Source of the DNA: Mesostigma viride
Lineage: Eukaryota > Streptophyta > Mesostigmatophyceae > Mesostigmatales > Mesostigmataceae
NCBI GenBank assembly: GCA_009746045.1
Contig: RPFO01000015.1
Coordinates: forward strand, 1,099,529-1,163,528
Direction: 5' to 3'
DNA: 64,000 nt
Shown here: positions 43,871 to 64,000 of the stretch, piece after piece
Layout of the letters: every line of letters starts with the position of its first letter
How positions within the stretch are numbered: position 1 is the stretch's first letter
The notes under the pieces: generated by a model
Told to the model about the DNA's origin: nothing
The model's input: only the letters and a program-made list of their open reading frames with translations
The model's database searches: none
Position numbers and translations under genes: made by a program

Positions 43871-45121
43871 AAAACGCCTCCTCCTCTTGGGGGGAGGTGG
43901 CTTGCCCACAGGGTCGGGCGTGTGAGCCTTGACAATCTTCTGCCACCGCGTCTTGTTCTGCATGGCAGTCCAAAGAAGATGGAGACCGTACCGTCGGGGG
44001 TGTGCTGACATCTTCCAGTACCTTGTGGAAGCGTTGCGTTGGCGTCCAGTAGAGCCAGGTAGTTGCGACCAGGGGTGCCGTTCGCTAGGTTTTCCACCTC
44101 AGCAAGCCTTGCGATCTTGTTCAGGGTGGCCGGCCAAGTGCGGTGCGTAACCGGCGCCCACCTTACGGCGAAGGTCGAGTGGCCCTCCACCGAATGGAAG
44201 GTGCATGGCCATGAGGAGGTGGGAGTTGACCAGCTGGGGCTCGCCCATGTGGCGTACGGCGAGCAGGGAGCAGAGGAGACCGACACCCCCGTTCCCGGTG
44301 CCGTCGCCGCTGCCATAATGTCCATAATGGTGCCATAATGGTGAGCAAAACCGCCAGCCATCAATGTCGTCAGCAGCAAGGGCGGTCGGCCCGCGGGCCG
44401 ATGCTGTACGCCGGTGTTCTTGGATTCCAAGGATCATTGGTGATGTTAATATTAATTGGTGATGTCGCAACCGGTGATGTTAATGTCGATGCAGAAACCA
44501 ATAAGATTGGAGACTTGATGGCACTGACAGTCGTCACTGCGCAGGCAGTGACAGCGGTCAGCGTCGGGATGGAGCGTGCCGGCATTGTAGGTGGCGATGA
44601 CCAAAGGCACGCGTTGACCGAAAAGCGGGGGGGTGCGGGCAGGGGTGGGGGCGGAGTTGGAGCGGGGGGGTGATGGGGGTGGGGGTGGGGGTGGGGGAGT
44701 AGGGGTAACAGGTTGAGGACTTATGCTTTCAATCACCGTTTCGATTCTTCCTGCCAATGCGTCGAGGCGACGCCGACGGTTGGCTCGGGTGGCCAGGTAG
44801 AATGAATCTGCGTCTGCACGCATTAGAAATGCGTGCAGTCTGAGGAGGTTTCGAAGGCGGCCGCGCGCGAGGTGGGGCGAACCTGGCACACTGCCGACCG
44901 GGTGCTCTCTCTCCGACAGCGCGAGGGCTGCAAAGGCAATTAAAGGGACGGAAAGGGGAGTTGGGAAGGGGGCGAAGCCACGAGCCACGAGGTAGCCATG
45001 GCTGTCGGAGCTCATAACTTTCACATTTGAGCACCGAATTCAGCTGTGAATATCACAATCGCTTCGTCTTTCTTAGACGCACATGCTGATATAATTCTCC
45101 GACGCTATTACGCAATATACG

Positions 45122-46945
45122 ATGAGCAAACGCCCATCGACGCAACGCAGCCTGACGGCTGCGCTCGGCAATGAAAATACGTCTGCAGCTTCGGCTGCAG
45201 CTTCGCCCACCGGCCCAGAAGGCAGCGGCGCCACTAGCCAAGCTCTAGTGGTCGTCCAGCCCGGCCTGCTGCGCCCGCATCGCCAGCAGCGTCGCCCGAA
45301 CCCAAGCGCAGTCGCCCTGACGGGCTGCTGGATGAGTACGACTTTGACGCCAGCCAGCCCGGCTATTTTGACAAGCTTACACCCGATCGCATCCTGGGCC
45401 ATGTATTTTTCGGGACGCATGCCTCTCTTCTAGAACTGTGCAAGCAGCTTTTCCACCAAGGTCGCCTTGTCAATGCCCACCTCCAGAGGCGCAATTTCGG
45501 CAAAGACGCCCTCAACGCCCGCCGCCCCCACCTCCAGCAATTCGCCCTCTTTTCCCTCCTTGGACGCTCCATCGAGGAGCTTTGGCCCCCAAAGCCCCTC
45601 ACCACCACCTTAACCGAATCCTCCATCCGCTCACTCCTCAAGGAGGCCCTCGAGCAGCACGTGGCCCCCATCGCTGCAGATGTGGCGGCCATGGGCAGCA
45701 CGCTGGCTGCCGAGCTCCCCCTCCTCTCCACCATCCCCACCGCCACCGCCACCCTCCTCGCCTCCTCCACCGCCACCACCCCCACCTCCGACGCCATCAC
45801 CGCCCAGCTTCGTGAAATCGACCAGCGTCTTAAGGACAACGCCATCGCTATCGAGGTTCTGCAGAACACCGCCGGCCTCACCGCCCAGGCGGTGAAGGAC
45901 ATTGCCGCAAAGCCAGCCCCTGCTGGCCTGGCCGGCGATGCTCCTCCCATCACGACCTGGGCGGACATGCTTAAGCAGCACACCACCTCCACCACCTCCG
46001 CCGTCGCAGCACAGCTCCAGCGGCAGACGCTTGACCTCCGCGAGGAGGCCGAGCTCGCCAAGCGCAGCCTTAACGTCATTGTCAAGAATCTCAAGATGGA
46101 GGAAGGTGAGAATTCCGAGAAGCTTGCGCGTGCTTTTGAGAGAGAAATCCTTGATCGCATGGGCCTTACTGGTGAGATCGAGCTGGCCGCCCACCGCCTT
46201 CCCCGCGCGCGGGGAAAGGCAGGGCCGCCCCCGCTCCTTCTCACCTTTAAGACCCCGGCGGACAAGATTTCTTTTCTCAGACGCCGCAAGCGGCTCGAGA
46301 AGACTCTCTTCACCCTTGATGACGACCTGACCCTGGCGCAGCAACAACGGCGACGGGAGCTATGGCCGACCTACCTCCAGCTCCGGCAGACCAAGGCGGG
46401 GCAGCCGGTGTACTGGAAGGGGGCGGCCATCTACGTCGGCCACAAGCCCTGGCAGGCGACCCCCGCGGCCCCAGCGACTCCAGGCGCCCCAGCTTAGGGG
46501 AATACAGCAGTAGTAGTGTAGAATAGATAGACCGTGGCCATGTACATGTACGCCTCCTAGAGGCCCTATCCCAGCTAAGCCACGCGCTTTATTTAATCAT
46601 GTACATGTGTGCCTATGATGAGCCACACTCCAGATGATGCCTAGCTTTATTTAGTTATGTTGTGCCCATGCAGGGAGTAACTCTCTGCTGAGACGCCATG
46701 CCCTAGCTTTTTGTATAGCTATGCTGATCTTCCCCCCCATGACAGGCTCCCCCTTCGCTGGGCATAGCTTGAAGATCATGGGGATGCACGTGCCCTGGTG
46801 CACCTAGAGCAAGGGTCCTTTACATCCCCACCCTTGCAGGAAGTAGCTTAGGATGTATGATAGGCCATATGCCCCCTCTCAAGGGCTATGTGCTACATAT
46901 ACTCCCAACGGAGTTATGTTACAATTCAATTCAATTCAATTCAAG
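45122..46945 (+). mobile_element. ORF1-only LINE derivative with (AATTC)n tail
   Basis: It has an ORF1-like coding region (to 46497), a 450 bp 3' region and a short AATTC repeat tail at about 46922-46944. No endonuclease or RT lies between ORF1 and the 3' region, so this copy is internally deleted or belongs to a half-LINE family comparable to mammalian HAL1. It lies head to head with the minus-strand LINE, only about 90 bp away. Confidence 0.65.
45310..46497 (+). CDS. LINE ORF1-like RNA-binding protein
   Basis: The frame ending at 46497 has an ATG at 45661 (278 residues) but stays open back to about 45310 (LDEYDFDASQPGYFDKLT, then FFGTHASLLELCKQLFHQG). A separate N-terminal frame, MSKRPSTQRSLTAALGNE, starts at 45122, so one frame change near 45300 separates them. 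An Ala/Thr-rich middle with predicted coiled coil (LREIDQRLKDNAIAIEVLQN) precedes an RRM-like domain with LNVIVKNLKMEEGENSEKL, AAHRLPRARGK and LLTFKTPADKISFLRRRKRL. This matches the L1-type ORF1p plan of coiled coil plus RRM. Such proteins bind element RNA. Confidence 0.7.
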   Translation, partial: SRPDGLLDEYDFDASQPGYFDKLTPDRILGHVFFGTHASLLELCKQLFHQGRLVNAHLQRRNFGKDALNARRPHLQQFALFSLLGRSIEELWPPKPLTTTLTESSIRSLLKEALEQHVAPIAADVAAMGSTLAAELPLLSTIPTATATLLASSTATTPTSDAITAQLREIDQRLKDNAIAIEVLQNTAGLTAQAVKDIAAKPAPAGLAGDAPPITTWADMLKQHTTSTTSAVAAQLQRQTLDLREEAELAKRSLNVIVKNLKMEEGENSEKLARAFEREILDRMGLTGEIELAAHRLPRARGKAGPPPLLLTFKTPADKISFLRRRKRLEKTLFTLDDDLTLAQQQRRRELWPTYLQLRQTKAGQPVYWKGAAIYVGHKPWQATPAAPATPGAPA

Positions 46946-47130
46946 GGGAGTTAGGCTGATCCCACTGCGAGAGCTGCGAAGCCACGGAGCCGCGAGCGCT
47001 GCCATTACTCGGTGTTGAGAAGGGTTGTGCAGCGTGGGCTCCTCGGGTGCAAAGCGGATGAATTTAGAGGGACGACCAGGCCCGGTGGCCATACCTGAGC
47101 GGTAGTAGGACAAGATAACGGCAGGCTCGA

Positions 47131-47581
47131 GCTACCATGGTCCGGATTCTCCCGATTTCTGGCCTGCGCTGGGGTTCTCCTTGATACCTGAGCGGTAGTG
47201 GCCCCAGCAGATCCCCACACGTGCAGGGGAGCGGGTGGCCGTTGATGCCGGTGGCGATGGCGGTGACAGTGGGGGCTGAGCAGGGGGCTGGGGCGCCGGC
47301 ACGGCGGTATCCATGGGGGTCACCGTCGTTGGAGGAAGGTCCTGGAAGTTAATGTGGACGATGAATACGCCATGACAGAGGCGGGCATAGATGCTGCACT
47401 GGAGTTGCGGGTTGGCCTGCTTGGCTGCCCGAGCCTGGTGGACCTCCGGCCGGTTCAGGGCAGCAGCCCGGGCCTCGAGCTGGTCTGGGGTATAGTAATC
47501 ATCCATGCTCAAGCCATTCCGCTGCAGATTCCGGCGGGCCTTCAGCACCAGCAGTTTGTCCTCTGTGCGCCGGAATTCCAC
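47131..47581 (-). pseudogene. Second LINE ORF1 C-terminal fragment
   Basis: The minus-strand frame reads LVLKARRNLQRNGLSMDDYYTP, then DQLEARAA, resembling the end of an ORF1 RRM and the following CTD (TPEQ-type motif), then a Pro/Thr-rich tail. It is short and isolated. Together with the two elements at 42-46.9 kb it shows repeated LINE landing in one interval. Confidence 0.55.
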
Positions 47582-48518
47582 CAGGACGGGGGCGGTGGGG
47601 CCGCCGAGCCGCCGTCAGCCATGGCTATCTCGTGGCTCGTGGCCGGAAGGTCTTGAGCGATAGCTGCAGAAAACTATATCAGCGTGTTCGTCATCAAAAG
47701 ACGAGTCGAATGCAACCAACCCGCCCCCTTATCGGTGGCCTTTCCTGTGTTCCGCGGACCCACGACCTTCCAATTTGCGTAGCTTTGCGCGACTTTCTGA
47801 AATTGGAAATACAAAGCCATTTTTTCACCGACTGATTGTTCATTTTGATGGAGATAAGATGACAATTGACAGGGAGGTTGTATTGCATTACTGGCATCAA
47901 ATCATGCAGTGCAGGCCAAAACAGCAGTCATCACATGGCTATTGCGTGGAACGGCATGCCCCCTGACATTTTGGGGGTGGTCCCACGCATCTGACATTCA
48001 GTCCCTTTGTTCCATGACCGCGGAAAAGCCACACAGTTCCCGAGCAAAGGCAAGTCAGGCCACTACAACGTAAACACGGCGTGGCGTTGCGACAAGGGTG
48101 CTTCAAGTACAAGCTTCCTATGACACGTTACTTTTCTACCAGGCGGCAAAAGTAGGTCCCAGACCATGCTAGAAGCCCCTAAGCTGACAGCAGGAGGCTG
48201 ACATCACCCATCATCCATTCTCCGTCGCAGGGTCCCTGTTGCCCAGCTTTGCATCCAAAACGGCTGCATTGCAGCTGCCATGTGCGCAATGATGGTCCGC
48301 TTCCCCCGCAACGAACAACTTCCTTGCCCATGGGTGGGCATGCAGTGCACACAGTGTGTGCCTGAGGCGTCCTACCCAAAGTAACGCCCCACCGATGAAA
48401 TAGCGTCTGTCAAACCACCAATCGCACAAGCATAGCCATCACGTCCTCCAGTACAAGCAACGTTGAGGCAACCCATGCCTCCCATTTGACATCTCATCAG
48501 CGCAGCGCTGCCGACGAT
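47582..48518. other. No gene seen
   Basis: Repeat-derived and unique sequence. GTGTTCCGCGGACC near 47747 recalls the SINE-associated motif seen at 34.1 and 42.95 kb. Nothing else is recognised. Confidence 0.4.
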
Positions 48519-49032
<514 letters not shown>

Positions 49033-49185
49033 CACCCACATCCTCCGGCTCACTACGGCTTCGCCCGGCAACCCCTAGGGTTTGGTTTCCGATGACCTTG
49101 CATCCTCGTCCTAAATCCGGCGACCACTTCGCTAGACGACACCTATAAAAAGTCATTATCCGGATCCAAGCTTTCTGGGCCCCAT

Positions 49186-52100
49186 TCACTTCTTTCCCTC
49201 CTCCCTCACCACCGCGCGCCAGCCAATGTCCCGCCGGCAGAACCCCTCAGGCCAATCGATGCGGCCCACTGCCTCGTACGCACGCGCCTGCGCCTGCTTG
49301 ACGCTGGGACCCATGGCCGTGACGCCCAGCACACGGCCACCGACCGCGACCACCTCCCCACTTGCGTCCGCGGCGGTGCCCGCATGGAACACCTTGACCC
49401 CTTGGACCGCGCCCGCGTTGGCCAGCCCGCGGATCACGCTGCCCTTCTTGTAGGACCCTGGGTACCCCTGGGAGGCGAGCACCACGCAGAGCGAGGGCTG
49501 GTCGTGGTACTCCAGGTTGACCGAGGAGAGGGTACCGTCGCACGCGGCCATGAGAAGCTGCACCAGGTCCGACTTGGTGCGCATGATCAGCGCCTGGGGG
49601 GGTAGGGGCAGGGTGGGGAGCAGCAGGGGTAGGGGCGATGGTAAAGAGAGTGGGGGTAGGCATGGTAGGGGAGGGGGGCAGATGGGGCCGCACAGGCGAG
49701 GGGAGAGGAAAGCAATACCAAAAAAGAGAGGTTCACACATGGGCTGAAGCATCCAGGGGAGAGAAGAGAGGCCAGGTGGCCGAAATAAAACGCCAAATGA
49801 AAAACCAGATGGGCGCCCAAACTGCCTACGCTTGCCTAGAGCGCGGTATCTACTTGAGCTCCATGGGACTTTGCTTACTCCATGGGACTTTGCTAACTCC
49901 ATGGAACTTCGCTAACTCCATGGGACTTTGCTAACTCCATGGGACTTTGCTAACTCCATGGGACTTCGCTAACTCCATGGGACTTTGCTAACTCCATGGG
50001 ACTTCGCTAACTCCATGGGACTTTGCTAACTCCATGGGACTTTGCTAACTCCATGGGACTTCGTTAACTCCATGGGACTTTGCTAACTCCATGGGACTTT
50101 GCTAACTCCATGGGACTTTGCTAACTCCATGGATCTGCCTGACCAACGTGCGGGCATGGACCTTAAGGCTTGTGCTCCAGGACATCCCATGGCCCCATTC
50201 AGTGGCAAAATGCATGCAGGGCTTGGAAGGAACTTGGCCCCAATCTCCTTGTTGGGAATTTCCCCTGCCCCTACCGCCTTGCCAGACAAACTCACCCACA
50301 AGCTAAAAAAGGCATAGAGTCAATATACGACTGCAGTACTCATCTTGCAGTTGCATTCTTGCAGAACTATAACAAGATTGGGGGCTCCGCCCCCGAACCC
50401 CAGCTAGTTGGCAGATTCTGTGGCTCAGCTGCTTTTTGTGCCTCGAGCAGCAGGTACTTGCATAGCCGTACATGTCCGCTTACAGTGCCCGGCCGCTAGC
50501 AAGTCCGCTGAATCTCTAGATTTGGCCACAGTTTGTCATACCGTTGATAATGCAACGATTCCATGCAAGTTCCATTGTGCTGGCCGGTTTGCTGCCCGAT
50601 TCTAGGGATCCGCCTTCATAGGGGCGCTTGGAGCGTTTCACCGTTACGCCCGTTTGGTTCAAGGCCAGTCACTTAGGCCAGTAAGAAACTGCCGAATACC
50701 GCTTGAATTGTTCACCTCCTCGCCGTTTCCCTTGCCCATTTCCCACGTCTGTACCAAATTCGTAGGCATCGTCCAAGGTACGCTCCGCACGCATCGTCTC
50801 GCCTAGCGCAGGCGCTGAGCTACTTGGAGAGTCTCACCGTTACGCCCGTTACCGGGGATTCCCCGCCACAAATTCAAAGGGTTTGTTTGAAGTCGGTCTT
50901 AGAAAAGTTTTGCTCACATTTGGCTCACGGCGAGAGGACGCTGGAAAGGGGACGGCGCACATCTAAGGAAGCATTTTTGCGGAACAAAATGTGCGGCCGA
51001 GGCTTCGCGGTACTCAACTACGGAAAAGGTGCTAGGGGCAATGTTTGCGGGAAAGACTTGCAGGGGCAATTCATAGTATATAAGGGCAATATGCAACTGC
51101 AAGCTGAGGCAGTGATTGCGCGAGGCAACGAAACGTAACGCAGGCACATGTCCTATCCATGGGCAAGCGCATGCCCATACAAATCTATACAATCCTGAAC
51201 ACTGCAAGTATGCCCTCGCAGACATAACGCTGCGCTACTGCTTGCGGCCTCACCTGGCAGTCTACTCTTAGACGTGCTTGCAACAGTAGGCCCAAAAAGA
51301 TACCCACTACTGCTAGTGCTGCTACTGCTAGCGCCATCCAGAATGCCACGTCTGTCCTCGCGCGCCCACCTGGCACTCGGGGTCGCCAAACCGCACGTTG
51401 TACTCCAACAGCTTGGGCTTGTTGGTGGCCGGATCGATCATGAGGCCCGCGTACAGCACACCCTGGAAGGGACACCCCTCCGCCTTCATGCCCGCCACCG
51501 TGGGGCGGATGATGTCGCACAAAATCTCCTGCACCATCGCGGGGGTCACCACGGGGGCAGGGGAGTACGCGCCCATGCCGCCCGTGTTAGGCCCTGTGTC
51601 GCCGTCACCCACCGCCTTATGGTCCTGCGCGGACGCCAGCGGCAGCGCCGTCTCACCGTCCGTGATCGCGAAAAAAGAGGCCTCCTCGCCACGGAGGAAC
51701 TCCTCTATCACCACCTGGGACCCTGCGTCGCCAAACTCGCGAGAGACCAGCATGGAGTCGATCGCGGCCAGTGCCTGTTCCACCGTGGTGGCCACAACCA
51801 CGCCCTTGCCGGCGGCTAAGCCGTCCGCCTTGACCACGATGGGCACGCCGCGCTGCTTGATGTACGCCTTGGCTGCGGCTGCGTCGGTGAACGCGCGGTG
51901 TTCAGCCGTTGGCACGCCGTACTTGTCGCAGATCGACTTCATGAATTTCTTGCTGCCCTCGAGCGCCGCCGCGGCGCGGGAGGGGCCGAACACGCGGAAG
52001 CCGGCAGCACGCAGGTCGTCCCCGAGCCCGGCCACCAAGGGAGCCTCGGGGCCGATGACGACCATCCCGATGCTTTTCTCTTTGCAGAACTTGAGCACGG

Positions 52101-52581
52101 CCGCGTGGTCGGCCGGGTTGAGGTCAGGCAGGCAGACGATGCCGTCCTCGGCGATGCCGGGGTTTCCCGGCGCGCAGTAGACGGCGGAGGCCAGCGGGGA
52201 TTTAGCGATACCCCACGACAGCGCATGCTCCCGTCCTCCCCCACCGATGACCAGCACATTAATGGGGCCCGAGGGCGAACCGGCCTTTGCAGAGACATGA
52301 TCAACTCGTAGCTTGCTTAATCTACGTTCCTTTGCATTAGCTGCGCTGCCCTGCCATAAATTTGCGCCGTGGGCCAAGGCCAACTCGAGTCCGCCAAAAA
52401 AACCCTGCACGGCCCGCTGCGCCTTGGCATGGCGTGGCACCGTAAAGGTGCCCTGTTCGCCGCTGCCGCCGGAAGCACGCTTGTCAGCAGCATTGATGCA
52501 TTGGGCTCCTCTCCTGCCCTGACGCCAGCATCCGAATGGCAACGCCAACGATGTGACGGCGACGGACGTGATGCCTGCCAT
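49186..52581 (-). CDS. purD: Phosphoribosylamine-glycine ligase (GARS), two exons
   Basis: Exons 52581-51370 and 49593-49186 join in phase 0 (GAGTGCCAG|GTGGGC ... CCCCCCAG|GCGCTG) to give 539 residues. The enzyme joins glycine to 5-phosphoribosylamine with ATP, step 2 of de novo purine synthesis. Residues 1 to about 105 are a basic, Ala/Gly-rich extension consistent with organelle targeting. The PurD N-domain starts at [17 protein letters not shown] (107-123), followed by [10 protein letters not shown] and [10 protein letters not shown]. The ATP-grasp region has [30 protein letters not shown] and [16 protein letters not shown], then [32 protein letters not shown] and [13 protein letters not shown]. 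Exon 2 gives [10 protein letters not shown] and the C-domain ([39 protein letters not shown]). It is a monofunctional plant-type enzyme with no PurM or PurN fusion. Its 5' end faces the sialidase-like gene. Confidence 0.96.
49858..50135. repeat. purD intron minisatellite, 19 bp unit, about 14 copies
   Basis: CTCCATGGGACTTTGCTAA repeats with a T/C variant (TTTGC or TTCGC). Each copy contains an NcoI-type CCATGG palindrome. The array lies near the 3' end of the 1,776 bp intron in transcript orientation. Confidence 0.95.
50136..51369 (-). other. Remainder of the purD intron
   Basis: Mostly unique sequence. CTCACCGTTACGCCCGTT near 50831 and TTCACCGTTACGCCCGTT near 50637 form a short direct repeat. 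A 104-codon plus-strand ORF (50824-51138) has no recognisable domain. Confidence 0.4.
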
Positions 52582-53410
52582 TAACGGGGATGCCTGCAGC
52601 GAGGACAGCTGTAAACAGCAGGGTGAAAGCGCGCTCGACGAGATGGCACTGCCGACTACCGACTATGGCTTAGCAGCCAGTCGACAGTCGGCGAATTTAT
52701 CTATGTACCGTATGCAAGGGCAATGTGACTGTTGGCGACGACCTGCCTAGCTGGTGCCTAGTGCCGGCCTTGCCCTGTTGGACGATATTTTTCAGACTAC
52801 CTGTAGACCTAATCATGAAAGACTCGAGGACGGGACCAGCCGTTGGATCCACTATTAATAACCCTGTCGGTCCCGTGTCGGTGGAAGTACAGTAAAATGG
52901 TAATTTACGCGCCCGCAGGCCCACAGCCCACAGGCCGACAGACGAGCCTTGTATGCTGGCTACGGACTAAGGACCTGCTTGGAGTACCGCGCCAATAGGC
53001 TCGGGTGAGTCTGGATGCGCATCCAGACTCATGAGTCTGGAAAAAATTAATGCCCCCTGCCTGCCCCCTGCCCTATCGACCGTCTGCTCGCAGGTGCAAC
53101 TCGCAACTCGCAAGTCGCAACGCTGACCCGCAGTCCCGCACAGCTTTTCGCAGTTCGCACAGCTGTTTATTTGCAGCATGGTACTGTGGCAAGGCACTGC
53201 AAATCATCTTCAGGATTATGCAAACGGTAGAGTTAATTTGATTAGTGGCATGTTTACTTTGTCGTAAGTGAACGTACTGTTGCTCTGATAATTGCCCAAC
53301 GTTCCGAGCAAAATGCGTGCTAGCTCTGGCGCGTAAGCGCTGCATTTCGTAGTGAGTTCTTCTGTCCCCCCCTGCCAAGGAACGCTGTCATACGGAGTTG
53401 CCTGCATTCC
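52582..53410. promoter_or_regulatory. Shared divergent promoter region of purD and the sialidase-like gene
   Basis: 829 bp between the two start codons. It contains a perfect 24 bp palindrome at 53007-53030 with an extra half copy at 53033-53040. Short direct repeats of CAACTCGCAA and CGCAGTTCGCA occur near 53098-53160. No TATA box is evident. Confidence 0.5.
53007..53030. promoter_or_regulatory. Perfect 24 bp palindrome with extra half site
   Basis: GAGTCTGGATGC followed by GCATCCAGACTC, then two bases and GAGTCTGG again. The dyad lies between two divergent genes and could bind a dimeric regulator; that role is inference. Confidence 0.55.
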
Positions 53411-63116
<9,706 letters not shown>

Positions 63117-63184
63117 GTGCGTCGACTGCCTGAGTGTCCATGACCTATCCCCTTGCGCACCTTCTTGTGAGGAAACCTGTTGCA

Positions 63185-63320
63185 AGGGGTGTGCTCCTGC
63201 CCATGTACTACACATGCCTGATTGGTAGGTAGCCCGAGTAGGTGGCACATGTGCGGAGCGTAATTAATTACAATATTCAACGCGTGCTGCTGTGCATGTA
63301 CCACACGCCCAGTGCGTGCA
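63185..63320 (+). repeat. Two copies of the exon 6 donor edge
   Basis: The exon 6 end CTCCTGCCCATGTACTACAC (donor at 63117) is repeated at 63194 and, more diverged with a GTGCGT-like site, at about 63287-63315. Spacings are 102 and 93 bp. Confidence 0.85.
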
Positions 63321-64000
63321 TTATCGACTAAGTTTGTCCTTGCTGAGAACTGCCGCAATTTGCCACATTTGATGCATTGCATGTTAGCCCCCTTGTGGAG
63401 TGGATCCAGTCATCAATCCCATGCAGGCTGGCAGAATTTACGGGTATGTTTGCACGCACACATTCCAGGCATCTTTTCCGCATCTTAATGGGGCCTTGGG
63501 CAGGTTTTGCCATGCATATACACGACCACATCGCAGTACTTGTTGCCAATCACTAACAATAATGTCTGACTGGCTTTCCCGGGTGTACCCATATCTCACA
63601 TGCGTTGAAGGAAAGAAGGGAAATGCTATAGTGCGAATGTTCTCTTCGTGAGGACAACAAGATTTTGCTGCTGATGTAAGTCAAGTGGCCTGAACGGCTT
63701 GCGAGACCTGAACAGCTGACCCCTCCAGGGTCATCCTTTCAAGGCCTTAATCCCTGCCGGGACTCTGTATGCCATGAATTTGTGTATGGGACTTTCTCAA
63801 TCCTGCCGGTGTATGCCTCGGGTTCATGGCAGCATGCGGGTGTGTTTTGTGCCACATATGCGTGCTCAATCCGTACGCAGTATTGCTGCTGCGCAGATCA
63901 ATTGTACCACCAGGAACGTATGTAGCATTCTACATCACGACGCCCAAACAACAACACAGGATGATGATGTCACAACTGCAGCATTAGACCACGACATCAT
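63321..64000 (+). other. Intron of the sialidase-like gene, no further exon identified
   Basis: The next exon must enter with two bases completing a Gly codon. No segment with a matching phase and family motif was found before the window end. Confidence 0.4.

Larger units (their letters stand above)
42063..45034 (-). mobile_element. LINE ORF2 remnant (endonuclease and start of RT), nested insertions
   Basis: Read on the minus strand: an N-terminal Arg/Pro-rich part; an APE-type endonuclease beginning LVIATYNAGTL (about 44610) and continuing with GRNYLALLDANAT, GDWLTANTCFPQ, LHYVVGRKR and SDHRIITTRIRLRF (about 43495); then the RT approach AAGPDRLPAPVIKLT (about 42340) and early RT motifs YKNKGSPDDPVNYRGVCIQNAALKL (two blocks, about 42195-42120). 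The frame is broken by several shifts. The catalytic RT core and 3' end are missing at the left, which is unusual because LINE copies normally lose their 5' end; a later deletion is likely. A SINE and a LINE tail are inserted in it. Confidence 0.8.

Noticed and set aside
51274-52311. Plus-strand ORFs of 137-260 codons opposite purD
   Set aside because: Antisense shadows of the GC-rich purD exon 1, whose motifs are unmistakable.

Overview
This looks like nuclear DNA of a green alga, most likely a chlorophyte near the Chlamydomonadales. The evidence is a plant-type SufD and a plant-type PurD with transit-like N-terminal extensions, many phase-matched GT-AG introns packed with minisatellites, a TGTAA poly(A) signal after sufD, and mixed Copia, chromodomain-Gypsy, LINE, SINE and MITE debris. 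The genus is not decidable from the sequence. I recognise three host genes, find one unrecognised spliced gene, and see a few weak small ORFs.

Layout. 1-10.7 kb: a Copia-type LTR element with gag and one long pol frame whose domain order is unusual, followed by the 3' part of a broken chromodomain Gypsy element with an extra downstream ORF and a probable 3' LTR. 10.8-13.1 kb: an unrecognised three-exon minus-strand gene. 13.1-21.1 kb: gene-poor DNA with an inverted repeat, minisatellites, two TA-flanked MITEs and a 1.7 kb TIR-bounded segment. 21.2-25.9 kb: a higher-order satellite made of about 315 bp and 108 bp units, interrupted once. 26-28.2 kb: foldback and MITE DNA. 28.2-41.6 kb: sufD on the plus strand, 11 exons, 530 aa. 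42-47.6 kb: nested LINE fragments on both strands with a SINE that left an 11 bp target duplication. 48.5-49.0 kb: composite microsatellite. 49.2-52.6 kb: purD on the minus strand, two exons, 539 aa. 53.4 kb to at least 63.1 kb: a plus-strand membrane-anchored sialidase/BNR-like gene, six exons seen, running off the window. purD and the sialidase-like gene are divergent and share an 829 bp intergenic region.

The main observation is structural. In sufD and in the sialidase-like gene, exon edges with their splice sites are repeated inside the neighbouring introns. Donor-side copies are seen after sufD exons 5, 6, 7, 8, 9 and 10 and after sialidase exons 4 and 6. Acceptor-side copies are seen before sufD exons 8 and 9 and sialidase exons 3 and 4. 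Most spacings are 80-130 bp. After sufD exon 6 there are seven copies at 89 bp spacing, and several form a 24 nt, frame-preserving, AG/GT-bounded microexon-like cassette. This suggests that introns in this genome grow by tandem duplication across splice junctions. The largest intron (4,983 bp) is mostly about 135 copies of a 28 bp unit, many carrying the exact branch-point string TACTAAC.

Functionally, SufD belongs to plastid Fe-S cluster assembly and PurD to de novo purine synthesis. They are neighbours with no evident shared pathway.
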